From assembly GCF_000003855.2 (NCBI RefSeq), contig NW_003101654.1, positions 615,776 through 627,417 of the forward strand: a stretch of 11,642 nucleotides of DNA, in the 5' to 3' direction. Each line of letters starts with the position of its first letter. The first letter of the stretch is position 1. Positions 1 through 8,805 of the stretch are shown here, one piece after another. The notes under the pieces are model-generated. The model had not been told where the DNA came from and did not search any database. It saw nothing but the letters and a program-made list of their open reading frames with translations. The stretch comes from Blastomyces gilchristii SLH14081 (Eukaryota; Ascomycota; Eurotiomycetes; Onygenales; Ajellomycetaceae). A program made the translations under genes and the position numbers.

Positions 1-259
1 TGATCTTTTTCTCTATAAATACTACTCTGATTTATCTCAGATTTTCAGAAAGAAAGTAGTAATAGCTTGAATGAGAAATGATGTACTTTTACTCAGTATC
101 AAAGTTTGATTCTTGAAGAAGTATAAAGTTAACTTTTTATTTAAATACAATCTGAAGACAAGAATAAATACAATTTGAGTTTCTATTCACATTATTTTGA
201 ATAAATATGATTTTTGAAGAGTTTTTAAACTTTTTTTGTTGTTTTTATTGTATATTCAT
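1..259 (-). pseudogene. LINE ORF2, endonuclease N-terminus (partial, stops)
   Basis: This is the start of the LINE ORF2 polyprotein, which normally carries an APE-type endonuclease, reverse transcriptase and RNase H. Only about 86 codons lie in the window. An ATG at 259-257 opens a frame containing IIFIQNNVNRN, matching the QxNVNR start of the endonuclease fold. It is followed by VNFILLQES, whose Glu (codon 50, bases 112-110) corresponds to the catalytic Glu of the LLQE motif. A segment like KYIISHSSYYYF follows, also usual in fungal LINE endonucleases. Stops interrupt the frame, the first at codon 5 (TAA, probably once CAA). The frame differs from that of ORF1 and begins 30 bases after the ORF1 stop. 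The recognition is confident; the gene is dead in this copy and is cut by the window edge. Confidence 0.82.
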
Positions 260-288
260 ACTAAAAGAGAGTAGAGATAGAGTAGAAT

Positions 289-1908
289 CTAATCACTATC
301 ATCAGATAGTAGATTATAACTATTTTGAAAAGTAGAAATCTCAACTGCTTGCATTATATCTAGTTTATCATCAGAGTTATTTCTCAATTCTCTAATCTTA
401 ATAGAAGTTTGAGAATTCAAATTCTGTTTACATTTAGCTGGAGAATTGAAGTTTGAAGATTTAGATAGTTGAGAGTTTCTTCTTTTTAAGCTTACAGTTG
501 TGAGTTTACTGACTTAACTATTGTCTTCAGTTCTAGATTTGCTTTGAGCTTTATCTTTTCTTCAGTTCATCTGAGTTCTTGAAGTAAATATACATTCTTT
601 TGAGTTAGATACATGTTTTTCTTTGCAATTGAAGCACTTAAGCAGAGTATGTTAACATATTTCATCTCTTTTTAAGCATGTTTCATATTTATGCTCACTA
701 GTTTTGTAATCTCTAGCACAGAATGTGTATTTTGAGTCTCTGAAACAAGAGATTGTAAAGTATTCATATCTTTAATAGTTTAAACACTGTGTTTGAGCTT
801 TGAGATTCATTCTTGAGTCTTTGTATTCATGAACTCTCATTTTCAAACCTGCTATTCTTACTTCAGAGATTCTTGATTATTCAAGTGTCTTTGTATATAT
901 TAGAACAGAGACATTTCTTCTACACTGTCTGAACTCAATTGAATTAAGCTATACAGACTCTTTTCTCAGTTGAATAGAATTGTATTCTTCTAATTCATTT
1001 TTAAGAAGTAGCATTTCTTTCTCACAGTCAAAGATTTCAACTGAAATATTATAAAGAATGAATTTATCTCACTTTTCATCTCTTTCAGATAGAATTATTA
1101 TGTTTAATAAATATTCTACTGCTGATTTTCAGAGATTCTCATTCTGAATAAGGAATTCTGCACTGAATTCAGGCATTGTGATCAGAATGATGGAGTTTTC
1201 AAAGAAGAATGACTCAATTGAAGCTATAACTGATTTTTGAACTTTAATATCAATTATTAACTGAGAAAAGAACTGCTGATTGATTTCATTTCTAATTCTG
1301 AAAATGAGATTTCAGTTTATCTTATTTCTCTGTAAGATGTTCTGATTTAAGACTTTGAGAATAAGTCTTCTATTTCTGAAGATTTGAAGATTTTTCTCTT
1401 TTTGTATATTTTTCTTCACTCTTCTATTAATAGAAGTATGAGCAGTGTTCTTCTCAGTTTTCTCAGAATTTTGAGCAGGTTTTGAGACAGCAGATTTGGA
1501 GACAGCAGATTTGAAGATAGTAGATTCAGCTACTTAAGCATATGTTTTCTTCTGATTTAAAGAAGAAGAAGAAGAAGAAGTAGAATAGAAAGAAGAGTAA
1601 ACTGAAGAGTCAGTGATTATATTAGAAATTTTCAAAGTTTTTGAAACTGTGTTTGAAATTCCAAGTTTGAACTTGATCATTTTCTGTAGTTGTCTAGTCT
1701 GAGTATGAAAAATTAACAGAACTTCTTTATTCATCTCACTCAGACACTGCTTTTCAAGAATCTTGCTTACTTTTTCAAGTTTCTGTATTTCAAGAACTTG
1801 TTATTTCTCTATTTCTTCTTTCTTTCTTCTCTTCAGAATTTCAATCTCAGAAATAGCATTTGAGAAAGCATCTTTTTTCACATCAACTGAGTATATTTTT
1901 AAACTCAT
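289..1908 (-). pseudogene. LINE ORF1, gag-like nucleic-acid-binding protein (stops)
   Basis: The frame is 540 codons from an ATG at 1908-1906 to a TAG at 291-289. ORF1 proteins of LINEs coat the element RNA and chaperone target-primed reverse transcription. The N-terminal part (codons about 1-75) is rich in charged and Leu/Ile residues and looks coiled-coil. A Ser run follows near codons 110-116. Codons about 250-370 resemble the conserved region ahead of the zinc knuckles. Codons 375-439 hold three knuckles: the first two have Cys and His positions changed to Tyr, while the last is intact as C-x2-C-x3-H-x6-C. About a dozen in-frame stops are present, mostly replacing Gln, Arg or Trp positions, with no frameshift found. 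The final TAG could itself be a mutated CAG, so the original end is uncertain. This copy is inactive. Confidence 0.85.
1561..1580. repeat. (AGA)n microsatellite inside LINE ORF1
   Basis: There are nearly seven AGA/GAA triplets. Read on the minus strand they encode a run of six serines in ORF1. The length is a whole number of codons, so it does not disturb the frame. Confidence 0.8.
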
Positions 1909-1918
1909 TGTTCTTACT

Positions 1919-2061
1919 CAATGAAAAGTTGATCAGACTGATTCAATTAAGATATTTATTGAACTCTTTTGAATTGAAAAGTTGGTCAGACTGTTTCAAT
2001 TAAGAGATTTCTAAGTCTGTTTTCAATTGAAAAGTTGATCAGACTGCTTCAAAAGAAGAAT
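1919..2061 (-). repeat. 53-bp tandem repeats upstream of LINE ORF1
   Basis: Two full copies and one partial copy of a 53-bp unit share GAAAAGTTGATCAGACTG (one copy has GGTCAGACTG) followed by TTCAATTAAGA. The GAAAAG words begin at 1923, 1976 and 2029, exactly 53 bases apart. They lie just upstream of the ORF1 ATG on the minus strand, where 5' UTR or promoter monomers sit in many LINEs. That role is inferred from position only. Confidence 0.8.
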
Positions 2062-2855
2062 AAAAGACTTTTGTGTATAAAACACCTGATTTTTTTCACA
2101 CTAGTTCAGTAACTAGGTTAGATTTTTAAAGAGAATCTAATAAACTAAAATTGATTTTTGAGATAAATCAATAAAATCTTTATAATCTCTTTCTTGAGAT
2201 ACAGTGAGAAAAAGTATGATATCAATTGATAATAAATCAGATAATATGAAAGTTTTTGAGAGAAAAACTGATAAAAAATAAATCAATTTTTTGCAGAGAA
2301 ATTGATTAAAACTATTCAATTTTATTCTAAATTATTCAATCCTTCTCACACAACAAGTGTGCAACTCAAATCAGTTAATAAAGAGTGTAAAAAAGAATTA
2401 AGTATTAATGAAAGCTCTTCAGCCACTGAAAAAGTAATTCTTATTTAAAAGAATGTGAAATTATAACAGAAAATAACTCTGTTTTTAATTCTTTGTAAGA
2501 ATATTGTATAAAACCCAGAGAAAAACACCTTACTTTTTCAAGAGAAGTAAAAAACTATTTCTAAGATCTTTTTTTTGCAATAACTGCTGCAGAAGAATGA
2601 GATAGAAACTGCTAAGATATGCACTACTATATACTCTCTATCAAGACTTTCTCTCTTCAGAGTCTTGATATTATAGAGAATATAAGTCTGTTTCTATATA
2701 ATAATATAAATATTCTCAGTGGGATATAGAGGAACTGATTATTTATATCTCAAAATAGAAGACTTTGTCAATGATTATATCAATACAGAGTTAATTCTCA
2801 AATTCAATAGAAACGTAGTGTTGCTGTTCTCAATCTCTTGCATAATCTACTGAAT
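2062..2855. other. AT-rich stretch without recognised gene
   Basis: No gene is recognised in these 794 bases. It has A/T runs and a few CC/GG dinucleotides, so it is less hypermutated than the chromovirus. A 60-codon open frame on the minus strand (2319-2137) lacks an ATG and matches nothing I know. A small hairpin, CACAC-AACAA-GTGTG, lies near 2346-2360. The left part could belong to the 5' UTR of the LINE. The right end was originally joined to base 8562, before the chromovirus inserted. Confidence 0.6.
2602..2697. repeat. Long imperfect inverted repeat (hairpin)
   Basis: The outer arms are ATAGAAAC (2602-2609) and GTTTCTAT (2690-2697). The inner arms TATCAAGACT (2639-2648) and AGTCTTGATA (2661-2670) pair perfectly around a 12-base loop. 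The flanking TATACTCTC and GAGAATATA extend the stem imperfectly. It could be a small MITE-like relic or a structured RNA; nothing in the sequence decides this. Confidence 0.7.
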
Positions 2856-2860
2856 ATTGA
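2856..2860. repeat. Target site duplication, left (ATTGA)
   Basis: ATTGA directly precedes the TG that starts the 5' LTR. The same five bases follow the 3' LTR at 8557-8561. A 5-bp duplication is the usual integration footprint of Ty3/gypsy integrases, and it fixes both ends of the element. Confidence 0.95.
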
Positions 2861-3141
2861 TGTGGCGGGCTGCGCCCGATCAATCATATTAGACTATTCC
2901 GTTACACTTCACAGATTCCTACTGTTCCGATTCTCGGTCGCCGATCCTCGGCCGAAAACCTACGGAATTCCTATTCTTCCACCCCGAAGCTCCACCGTGT
3001 ACACCACTGCGTACATGTATAAATATCCATCTCAATTGCTGATTCCCACACTTTCTCTTTCTTTCCTTCTCTAATGTTTTTCTCTTTGTTATATAAGACC
3101 TATCAATATTATACTGATCTATTCAGTGTAGGCTTCTTGCA
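2861..3141 (+). repeat. 5' LTR (281 bp)
   Basis: It starts TGTGGCGGGC and ends CTTCTTGCA. It aligns over its full length to 8277-8556 with about 41 transitions, no transversions and one 1-bp indel. Its first half keeps several CG and CC sites lost in the 3' copy, and the 3' copy keeps some lost here, so both LTRs mutated independently after insertion. The open frame across it is not a gene. Confidence 0.95.
3017..3083 (+). promoter_or_regulatory. LTR core promoter: TATA box, CT tract, likely start
   Basis: A TATA-like GTATAAATAT at about 3016-3025 is followed by a long CT-rich tract (about 3050-3072) and then CTAATG. CT tracts just ahead of the start site are common in fungal promoters. The whole arrangement is conserved in the 3' LTR. 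The start near 3073 is inferred and is supported by the complementarity described for 3144-3154. Confidence 0.5.
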
Positions 3142-3143
3142 CT

Positions 3144-3154
3144 AGAAAAATATT
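3144..3154 (+). other. Candidate self-priming primer-binding site
   Basis: AGAAAAATATT lies two bases after the 5' LTR, where a primer-binding site belongs. It does not begin TGG and matches no tRNA 3' end I recognise. It is complementary over 11 nt, with one G-U pair, to AATGTTTTTCT at 3073-3083 in the LTR, near the inferred transcript start. This is the arrangement of self-primed Tf1-type elements. The A/T-rich sequence makes chance possible. Confidence 0.4.
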
Positions 3155-3211
3155 CATCATCTTCTTATTAGAAATAATTATTCACACATCATCTTCTCAT
3201 TAGAAATAATT
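3152..3211 (+). repeat. Short tandem repeats in the element leader
   Basis: Two copies of a 28-32-base unit containing CATCATCTTCT followed by ATTAGAAATAATT lie in the untranslated leader between the 5' LTR and gag. No function is evident. Confidence 0.8.
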
Positions 3212-3340
3212 ATTCATTGAGAGATATTGAAACACATAATGACATGTAAGAAAGAGAAACATAGTTAAGTGAACACTGAGTTCTCAGATAGAAGCTTGTT
3301 TATCAGTTATTCTGACTCTGTAATAAGATTTTACAAGAGA

Positions 3341-4564
3341 ATGTCAGTAAAAGATTCAAGAGTTCTGACACTCAGATATATAAGATATTCATATAATTAC
3401 ACTTCTTCAGATTTCACAGATATCATATATTCAACAAATAATATAATCATGTCTAATAATAATATGAGAGAACTCTTGAATATAAGTATAGATATAATAT
3501 CACAGTCACTCTGAGCAATGTTGAAATTACAATAATAATAAATAGCTGATATGCATGCAACTTAATAACATTAATATGAAGAGATTTAACAATTATTATA
3601 ACAAAAAATTCATGCAATTTCAATATCTACAGAATTGAATATAAAAGCACTGAAAGAATACTTAGATACTCTTATATATTTCAATACTTTCAATCTCACT
3701 CTCTACTCATTATAGAGAATGAAAATGCTTATAAAACTGAGTGTAGATGAAGATGTCATCAGTTTATTAATTAATTAAGATTGATATATCAATGAATAAT
3801 TGAATAATCATGTGAAACAGAAGTTTCATTCATAAATAAAAGCATGTAAATCAGTATTACAAATATCTGATAATATTATCAAATATCTTGATATTCTGTT
3901 CTAAGACACTGTTATACAACAGAAAGTATTAGATTAATTACAGAGTATCTGACAGAGAAACACTTCTCTTACAATATTCATCTCTGACTTCAACACTAAG
4001 ATTCTAGAAGCAGATGATCAATCTTGAGAGAATTAAATGAAGATTAGTATGCTCAAGAAGATATTAACTTTTGAACTCTTACAGACTCTTATAAGCATAG
4101 ACAAAGACCAGACTTATAAAGATTTCTGCACACAGCTCTGAACATTGAATGATTATCTTATCAAGCTCAAGAGTATATAGAACAGTGATAGAAGATATTA
4201 CACTCACACACCTGTGCTGAGAAATAACTCAGTCACTCATATACCTGTACTGAGAAATAACAACAATGATACAGATGCTATGAACTTAGTAGAGTCAAAT
4301 ATCTATATATAAGCAAGAGTCTCTGTCATTTAAACAGGCTTCTGAGTCTCTGAAATCACTTCTGAAGAAGTGACTGATTGATATTAATAAGAAGTGTGTA
4401 TTAACTGTAACTGATCAGAGCATATTACTTTTCACTGTCAATCAGCCTATATATCTTCACATTCAAAGAATGAATCAGCACCTGTTCATATTAATCACAT
4501 TATATTAGAGGAGAATTCAGAAGATAACTATAAGAATACTTTAATAAAACAGAGAAAAGATTAG
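3341..4564 (+). pseudogene. gag: Chromovirus gag (nucleocapsid, stops)
   Basis: Gag is the structural protein that packages the element RNA. The frame can be followed with stops from about 3269. The in-frame ATGs at 3341 and 3449 are candidate starts, and 3341 was chosen without strong evidence. Residues around 3977-4180 (FISDFNTKILEA, then KTLxELLQTLI-like text) resemble the gag core of fungal Ty3/gypsy elements. A CCHC zinc knuckle follows at 4397-4438: C-I-N-C, four residues, H-I-T-F-H-C, with a TGA where Arg is usual. An 11-residue repeat sits ahead of it. The frame ends at a TAG at 4562-4564, which may be a mutated CAG. Pol lies in the -1 frame and overlaps the end. Many stops make this copy dead. 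Confidence 0.8.
4202..4261 (+). repeat. 33-bp in-frame tandem repeat in gag
   Basis: Two units of 33 bp (11 codons), the second incomplete, share ACCTGT(G/A)CTGAGAAATAAC. They encode a repeated HTPVLRNN / HIPVLRNN segment in the linker before the zinc knuckle. The unit length preserves the gag frame, which suggests the repeat arose while gag was still coding. Confidence 0.8.
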
Positions 4565-7500
4565 CTTCTGTTCAAATTCACAAGCAGAAGCTTGAAGAGA
4601 TCAGACAATGACAATTTGAAGAGAAAATGATAATGAATGCAATTCTTATATCTACTGTGATAGATAATATATATAATATGAAAGCCATGATAGACAGTGG
4701 TCTATGCTATTATACAATGATTAAAGCTTCAATTGTAAGATATTATAATCTTCAGTGAATCCTCTTATCAAGACTCTGACTTCTTACAGAATTTGATGAT
4801 TCAAAAGACATTCACACTCATTACATAGTGAAACTAAACATAGATATTGAAGGACATCAATATGAAGATGTCTATGCATATACAGTTGAGAATCTTGACT
4901 ATAATCTCATGCTAGAACTTATCTAACTATCTGAACAAGACATCTTATTGAATGCTTAAAACAGAAATGTAATACTCTCTAATAATAATAGAATTCATGA
5001 AGATGATATTCACAGAACTATGAATCTTACACAGATCTCTACTAATGCTTATGAAACACTCTGAAAAAGAAGTCATTATCAAAATCACTGACAGAGTTGC
5101 TGACAAAGTCACTGATGATAGAATTATATATCAATCTATTTTATTAGTCTGACTGATATCAAGAAAGCTCTAGAAAAGTTATCTCATACTATAATAACAG
5201 ATTCTTGCACAAAACTTTCTCAATAATATCATGAATATCTAGATGTCTTTTAATAAGATAATATTATGAATATACCTTCTTTACAAGACTCAGGAGTGAA
5301 TCACAGTATCAAGTTAGAAAAGAAAAATGATAAGAATTCTGAGTCACTGTGAGGCCTTCTTTATAATATGTCTCAAGATGAACTTCTTCTTCTTCAGAAG
5401 ACACTCAATGATCTGTTAAATAAGAGATTCATATATATTAGTAACTCTTCTACTCCAGCTTCTATTCTCTTTGTAAAGAAGTCAGATAGAGAACTCTGAT
5501 TCTATGTGAACTACTGAGATCTGAATAGATTGACAAAGAAAGATTATTATTTCTTATCTCTCATCAATGAAATTCTAGTATATATTAAGTGAGCTTAATA
5601 ATTTACAGAGCTAGATGTCATCACTGTGTTTCATAAGATTCATATTATCAAAGAAGATGAATGACTTACAGTATTTCAAACATATTATAGTCTCATTGAA
5701 TAAGTAGTCACACTCTTTGAACTGACTAACACTCTCAGTACATTTCAGAAGTATATCAACTGAGCACTTTGAGATTTCCTTAATAAGTTTGTATCTGCTT
5801 ATCTAGATAACATTCTCATCTTCATCACTGAATTCAGAAAAGAGTATCAAGAGCATGTGTGAAGAGTATTACAATAACTACAAGAAGCAGAACTATTAAT
5901 TGATATTAACAAGTGTGATTTTAAAGTTAAGAGTATTAAATACTTAGATTTCATTATAGAAGCTGATAAGAAAATTCAAATAAATTCTGAGAAGATCTCT
6001 GTTATTCTCAAATGAAAAGCTTCATATACTGTGAAAGATGTACAAAGCTTCATTGAATTCACTAACTTCTATCAGCAATTTATATGAAACTTCTCAGATA
6101 TTATAAGATCACTTACAGAACTCACTAAGAAAGACTCAGTATTTCAATGATTAGTAAATACTGAAGCTGTATTTATACAGATAAAGAAGATGTTCATTAA
6201 TATCTCTCTGTTGATAATATTCAATTCTGATTATAAGACAGTTATTGAAGCTGATTTCTCTGACTATGTCATAGAAGAAGCTATATTGTAATATGATAAT
6301 AAACATGTATTATAATCATGTATCTTCATATCTAAGAAACTGAGTTCTGCTAAATGTAATTATAAGATCTATGACAAGAAACTTCTCACAATTATACACT
6401 GTTTAGAAGAATGAGACTCTGAACTCTGAAGTATCTCTGAATTTGAGATAATCACAGATTATAAGAATCTCAAATACTTTACAACTACCTGTAAACTCAC
6501 TGAATAATAGATACAATAATCCGAGTTTCTAAGTTACTTTTATTTTATAATACACTATCATCCTGGCAGTCAGAACTCGATGACAGATGCACTCTTATAA
6601 CAAGAACAAGATATACTGTCTGATATGACAGACACACACTGAATGAATCAAGAACATCAGCTCTTGAATCTGAAGATATTAGTTAATCACAATGAGATCA
6701 CTCATGATACTATACACACTGCTTCAATTAGAACACTCTCTCTTCAAACTGATACTGATATCTTCACTTCTTCTACACTGAATGAACTGTGGCATACAGC
6801 AGCTCGGACTGATAAACTTCTTCAAACTCTCATCAAAGCAGTATAACAAGAAGTATCTAAATTCTCTTCAGAATTACATATAAAGATTAACATCTCAGAT
6901 TGTTCAATAGATGACAGTAATACTCTGTAATTTCATGAATAATACTGAGTCTCTCACTTCAAATTCTTACACATCTGAATAATGCAAGAGATGCATGATT
7001 CATGTATAATCAGTCATTCAGACTGTGAATAACTGTATTAAATAGTCTCTTAAGAATTCTACTGATCTGAGATATTAAATAATATCAGATCTTTTATCTG
7101 AAACTGTAACTATTATTCTTTTATCATCTTATAAAGAACTGTAGAAAAGATCTGCTGAAACTGCTTGATATCTCTGATAGAATCTGATAAGATATAGTAA
7201 TTGACTTTACTGTTAATCTCTCTGAGAGTAAGAGTTATAGAAACATTCTGATTATCATGAACTGATTGAGTAAAGATATAATATTGAAATGTTGTAACAA
7301 GATAAATACTGAACAAGTCACTGAAGCTTTTCTACAGAGCTTATTCTATTAAATGTATGAATTACTGAGATCTATAGTATCAGATCAGAGTCATTAATTC
7401 ATGAGCACTCTCTAAACAAGAATTTATCAAGTTCTTAAGATTATATATCATCTGTCAACTGTCTATCACTCTGAGACTGATGATATATCAGAACAGATAA

Positions 7501-8276
7501 TTCAGACTATGAAGAATTATCTTCATAAGTTCTGTAATTACTTATAAGCTAATTGATATGATCTTCTTCTATACACTGAAGTCACTATCAATGACTGAGA
7601 TGTCATTTCAACAGATATAAGCTCATTCTTTCTTATACATAGATATTATATAAAAGTATTGAATCTTCTAGAGATTACATACTTTACACTGAATTCTCAC
7701 AGTCTGATACAGATTATTAATAATATAGTGATAAAGCTCTAAAACATCTATGACTGAGTAGAAGCCTTTATAACAAGTACTAAACAGAATTAAGAAGACT
7801 GAACTAATATTTATCAAGATTCTACTGAGTAATATAAGATAGAAGATCTGATGTGATTGAATCTTAAGAATATATAAGTCACATATTCATCTCATACACT
7901 GAATTATTATCATATTAAATATAAAGTGATAGAAGTTCTAGACAGTTATAATTACTGTCTTGATATATTATCAGAGATTCATAATATCTTTCATACAAGC
8001 TTGCTTCACTACACTATCACTGACTCATTTTCTTCTTAACTGACTTCTAATTGACAATCACCAGGGATCATAGAAGAAGACAATGAACATGAGTGAGAGA
8101 TTGAAGATATTCTCAATAAGAGATCTCACAGTCACAGTCAACAATATCTTGTGAAATGAGTTAGATATGATCACTCAACCTGAACTCTGAGCTCTGTGTT
8201 ATTCAAGACAGCAGCTCTTGATCAATGAGAACTACACACTCACAACTCTATATCACTTCTGAAAAGAGGGGACTAA
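4534..8276 (+). pseudogene. pol: Chromovirus pol: PR-RT-RH-IN-chromodomain (stops, frameshift)
   Basis: This polyprotein would cleave, copy and integrate the element. Protease: MIDSG with its catalytic Asp at 4693, then a VENLDYNLML segment. Reverse transcriptase: about 5380-6000, with the YLDD box reading YLDN (5800-5811), so a catalytic Asp is lost. RNase H: about 6230-6480, keeping EADFSD and TDYKNL, but YDKELL reads YDKKLL (Glu to Lys at 6379). Integrase: the zinc-binding region at about 6960-7120 is in frame 1, the core in frame 3. Its Asp (7203), Asp (7383) and Glu (7491) are all present, the last two 35 residues apart. Chromodomain: 8091-8224, with EIEDIL, QQYLVKW and a TW-like motif, its Trp codons now TGA. 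The stop TAA at 8274-8276 abuts the 3' LTR. A 1-bp deletion near 7115-7135 and many stops inactivate it. Confidence 0.92.
8261..8272 (+). other. Polypurine tract
   Basis: GAAAAGAGGGGA, followed by CTAA and then the LTR, is the usual site of plus-strand priming in LTR retrotransposons. It overlaps the last codons of pol. Its G-run survived the surrounding hypermutation. Confidence 0.85.
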
Positions 8277-8556
8277 TGTGGCAGGCTGCGTCTGATCAAT
8301 TATATAGACTATTCTATTACACTCCACAGATTTCTACCATTCCGATTCTCAGTTGCCAATCCTCAGCTGAAAACCTACAGAATTCCTATTCTTCCGCCCC
8401 GAAGCTCCACCGCATACATCATCACATATGCGTATAAATATCTACTCTGATCACTGATTCTTACACTTTCTCTTTCTTTCCTTCTCTAATGTTTTTCTTC
8501 TTGTTATATAAGACCTATCAATATTATACTGATCTATTCAGTGTAGGCCTCTTACA
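8277..8556 (+). repeat. 3' LTR (280 bp)
   Basis: It starts TGTGGCAGGC and ends CCTCTTACA. It is one base shorter than the 5' LTR and differs from it only by transitions otherwise. The last 100 bases (CT tract and TATAAG region) are almost identical between copies, while the CG-rich first half carries most changes. The open frame running into it from 8225 is not a gene. Confidence 0.95.
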
Positions 8557-8561
8557 ATTGA
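8557..8561. repeat. Target site duplication, right (ATTGA)
   Basis: ATTGA immediately follows the CA end of the 3' LTR and matches 2856-2860. Joining 2860 to 8562 restores the sequence before insertion. Confidence 0.95.
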
Positions 8562-8613
8562 GGTATTAAAACTAGATTTAATATATCTCACTATGCAGGG
8601 ATCAAAGGCTCAG

Positions 8614-8805
8614 TCAGACCTTGAGGTATAAGTTACTGAATTTATAGTTGTTAATGTGCTGTTGACTTGTTCTGTTGACTCGTTGTCTGCTGGTTATGTA
8701 TTGAATACTGTTGCCGAGGTATCTTTTTGTATTGTTCTGCCGGGGATGAGCCAGATTGAGAGGGGCAGTACGAGGGTGAGACTTGGCATTGATGTCTAGA
8801 TACAC
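8614..8805 (-). pseudogene. Unknown gene fragment, duplicate copy A
   Basis: This is an open minus-strand frame of 63 codons with no recognised domain. Its segment INAKSHPRTA...NLAHPRQNNTKRYLG is repeated in the neighbouring copy B, and several differences between the copies fall at third codon positions. That supports the minus strand as the original coding strand. However, the changed Cs also sit in CpG/CpC context, so mutation bias alone might explain them. It lies in the GC-richer island between the chromovirus and the inverted fragment. It could be a remnant of a host gene or of another repeat. No function is proposed. Confidence 0.3.

Larger units (their letters stand above)
1..2061 (-). 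mobile_element. LINE (non-LTR retrotransposon), 5' part, degenerate
   Basis: This is a minus-strand non-LTR element running off the left edge of the window. From its 5' end it has 53-bp tandem repeats, then ORF1 with three cysteine/histidine knuckles, a 29-bp gap, and the first part of an ORF2 endonuclease. ORF1 followed by an apurinic-type endonuclease is the standard order of such LINEs, including the Tad-like elements of fungi. The reading frames keep their register over more than 600 codons and are broken only by point stop codons, as expected from C-to-T hypermutation and not from random decay. It is somewhat less mutated than the chromovirus, because a few CC/GG dinucleotides survive. 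The true 5' end, and therefore any target duplication, was not located. Clade assignment is an inference. Confidence 0.85.
2861..8556 (+). mobile_element. Full-length Ty3/gypsy chromovirus, hypermutated
   Basis: This 5,696-bp LTR retrotransposon has two LTRs beginning TGTGGC and ending CA, and a 5-bp target duplication. It also has a leader with short tandem repeats, gag, pol and a polypurine tract. Pol order is protease, reverse transcriptase, RNase H, integrase, chromodomain. Integrase after RNase H places it in Ty3/gypsy, and the C-terminal chromodomain in the chromoviruses. The interior is densely mutated by C-to-T and G-to-A changes, giving dozens of stops in both genes. The LTRs are less affected. 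It cannot encode functional proteins as it stands. All structural landmarks of a complete element survive, so it arrived as an intact insertion. Confidence 0.95.

Noticed and set aside
2137..2319. A 60-codon minus-strand protein
   Set aside because: No ATG start, low-complexity hydrophobic composition, and no recognisable family; open by chance in AT-rich DNA.
2838..3074. Open frame of 78 codons on the plus strand
   Set aside because: It lies across the 5' LTR, has no ATG at its start, and its counterpart in the 3' LTR is not conserved as protein.
3142..3160. A standard tRNA primer-binding site beginning TGG
   Set aside because: The bases after the LTR read CTAGAAAAAT. No tRNA 3' end is recognisable even allowing a G-to-A change.
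3152..3211. A CRISPR-like array
   Set aside because: Only two adjacent, imperfect copies without spacers, within a retrotransposon leader.
7113..7316. Minus-strand open frame inside pol
   Set aside because: It is the shadow of the integrase core on the plus strand, which carries the Asp/Asp/Glu signature.
4397..8276. A genetic code with TGA as Trp (mitochondrial or mycoplasma-like)
   Set aside because: Many TGA codons sit at conserved Trp positions, but TAA and TAG interrupt the same frames and TGA also replaces Arg. Hypermutation of TGG and CGA explains all of these.
8225..8437. Open frame of 70 codons on the plus strand
   Set aside because: It spans the end of pol and the 3' LTR in a frame other than pol; it is a by-product of the LTR sequence.
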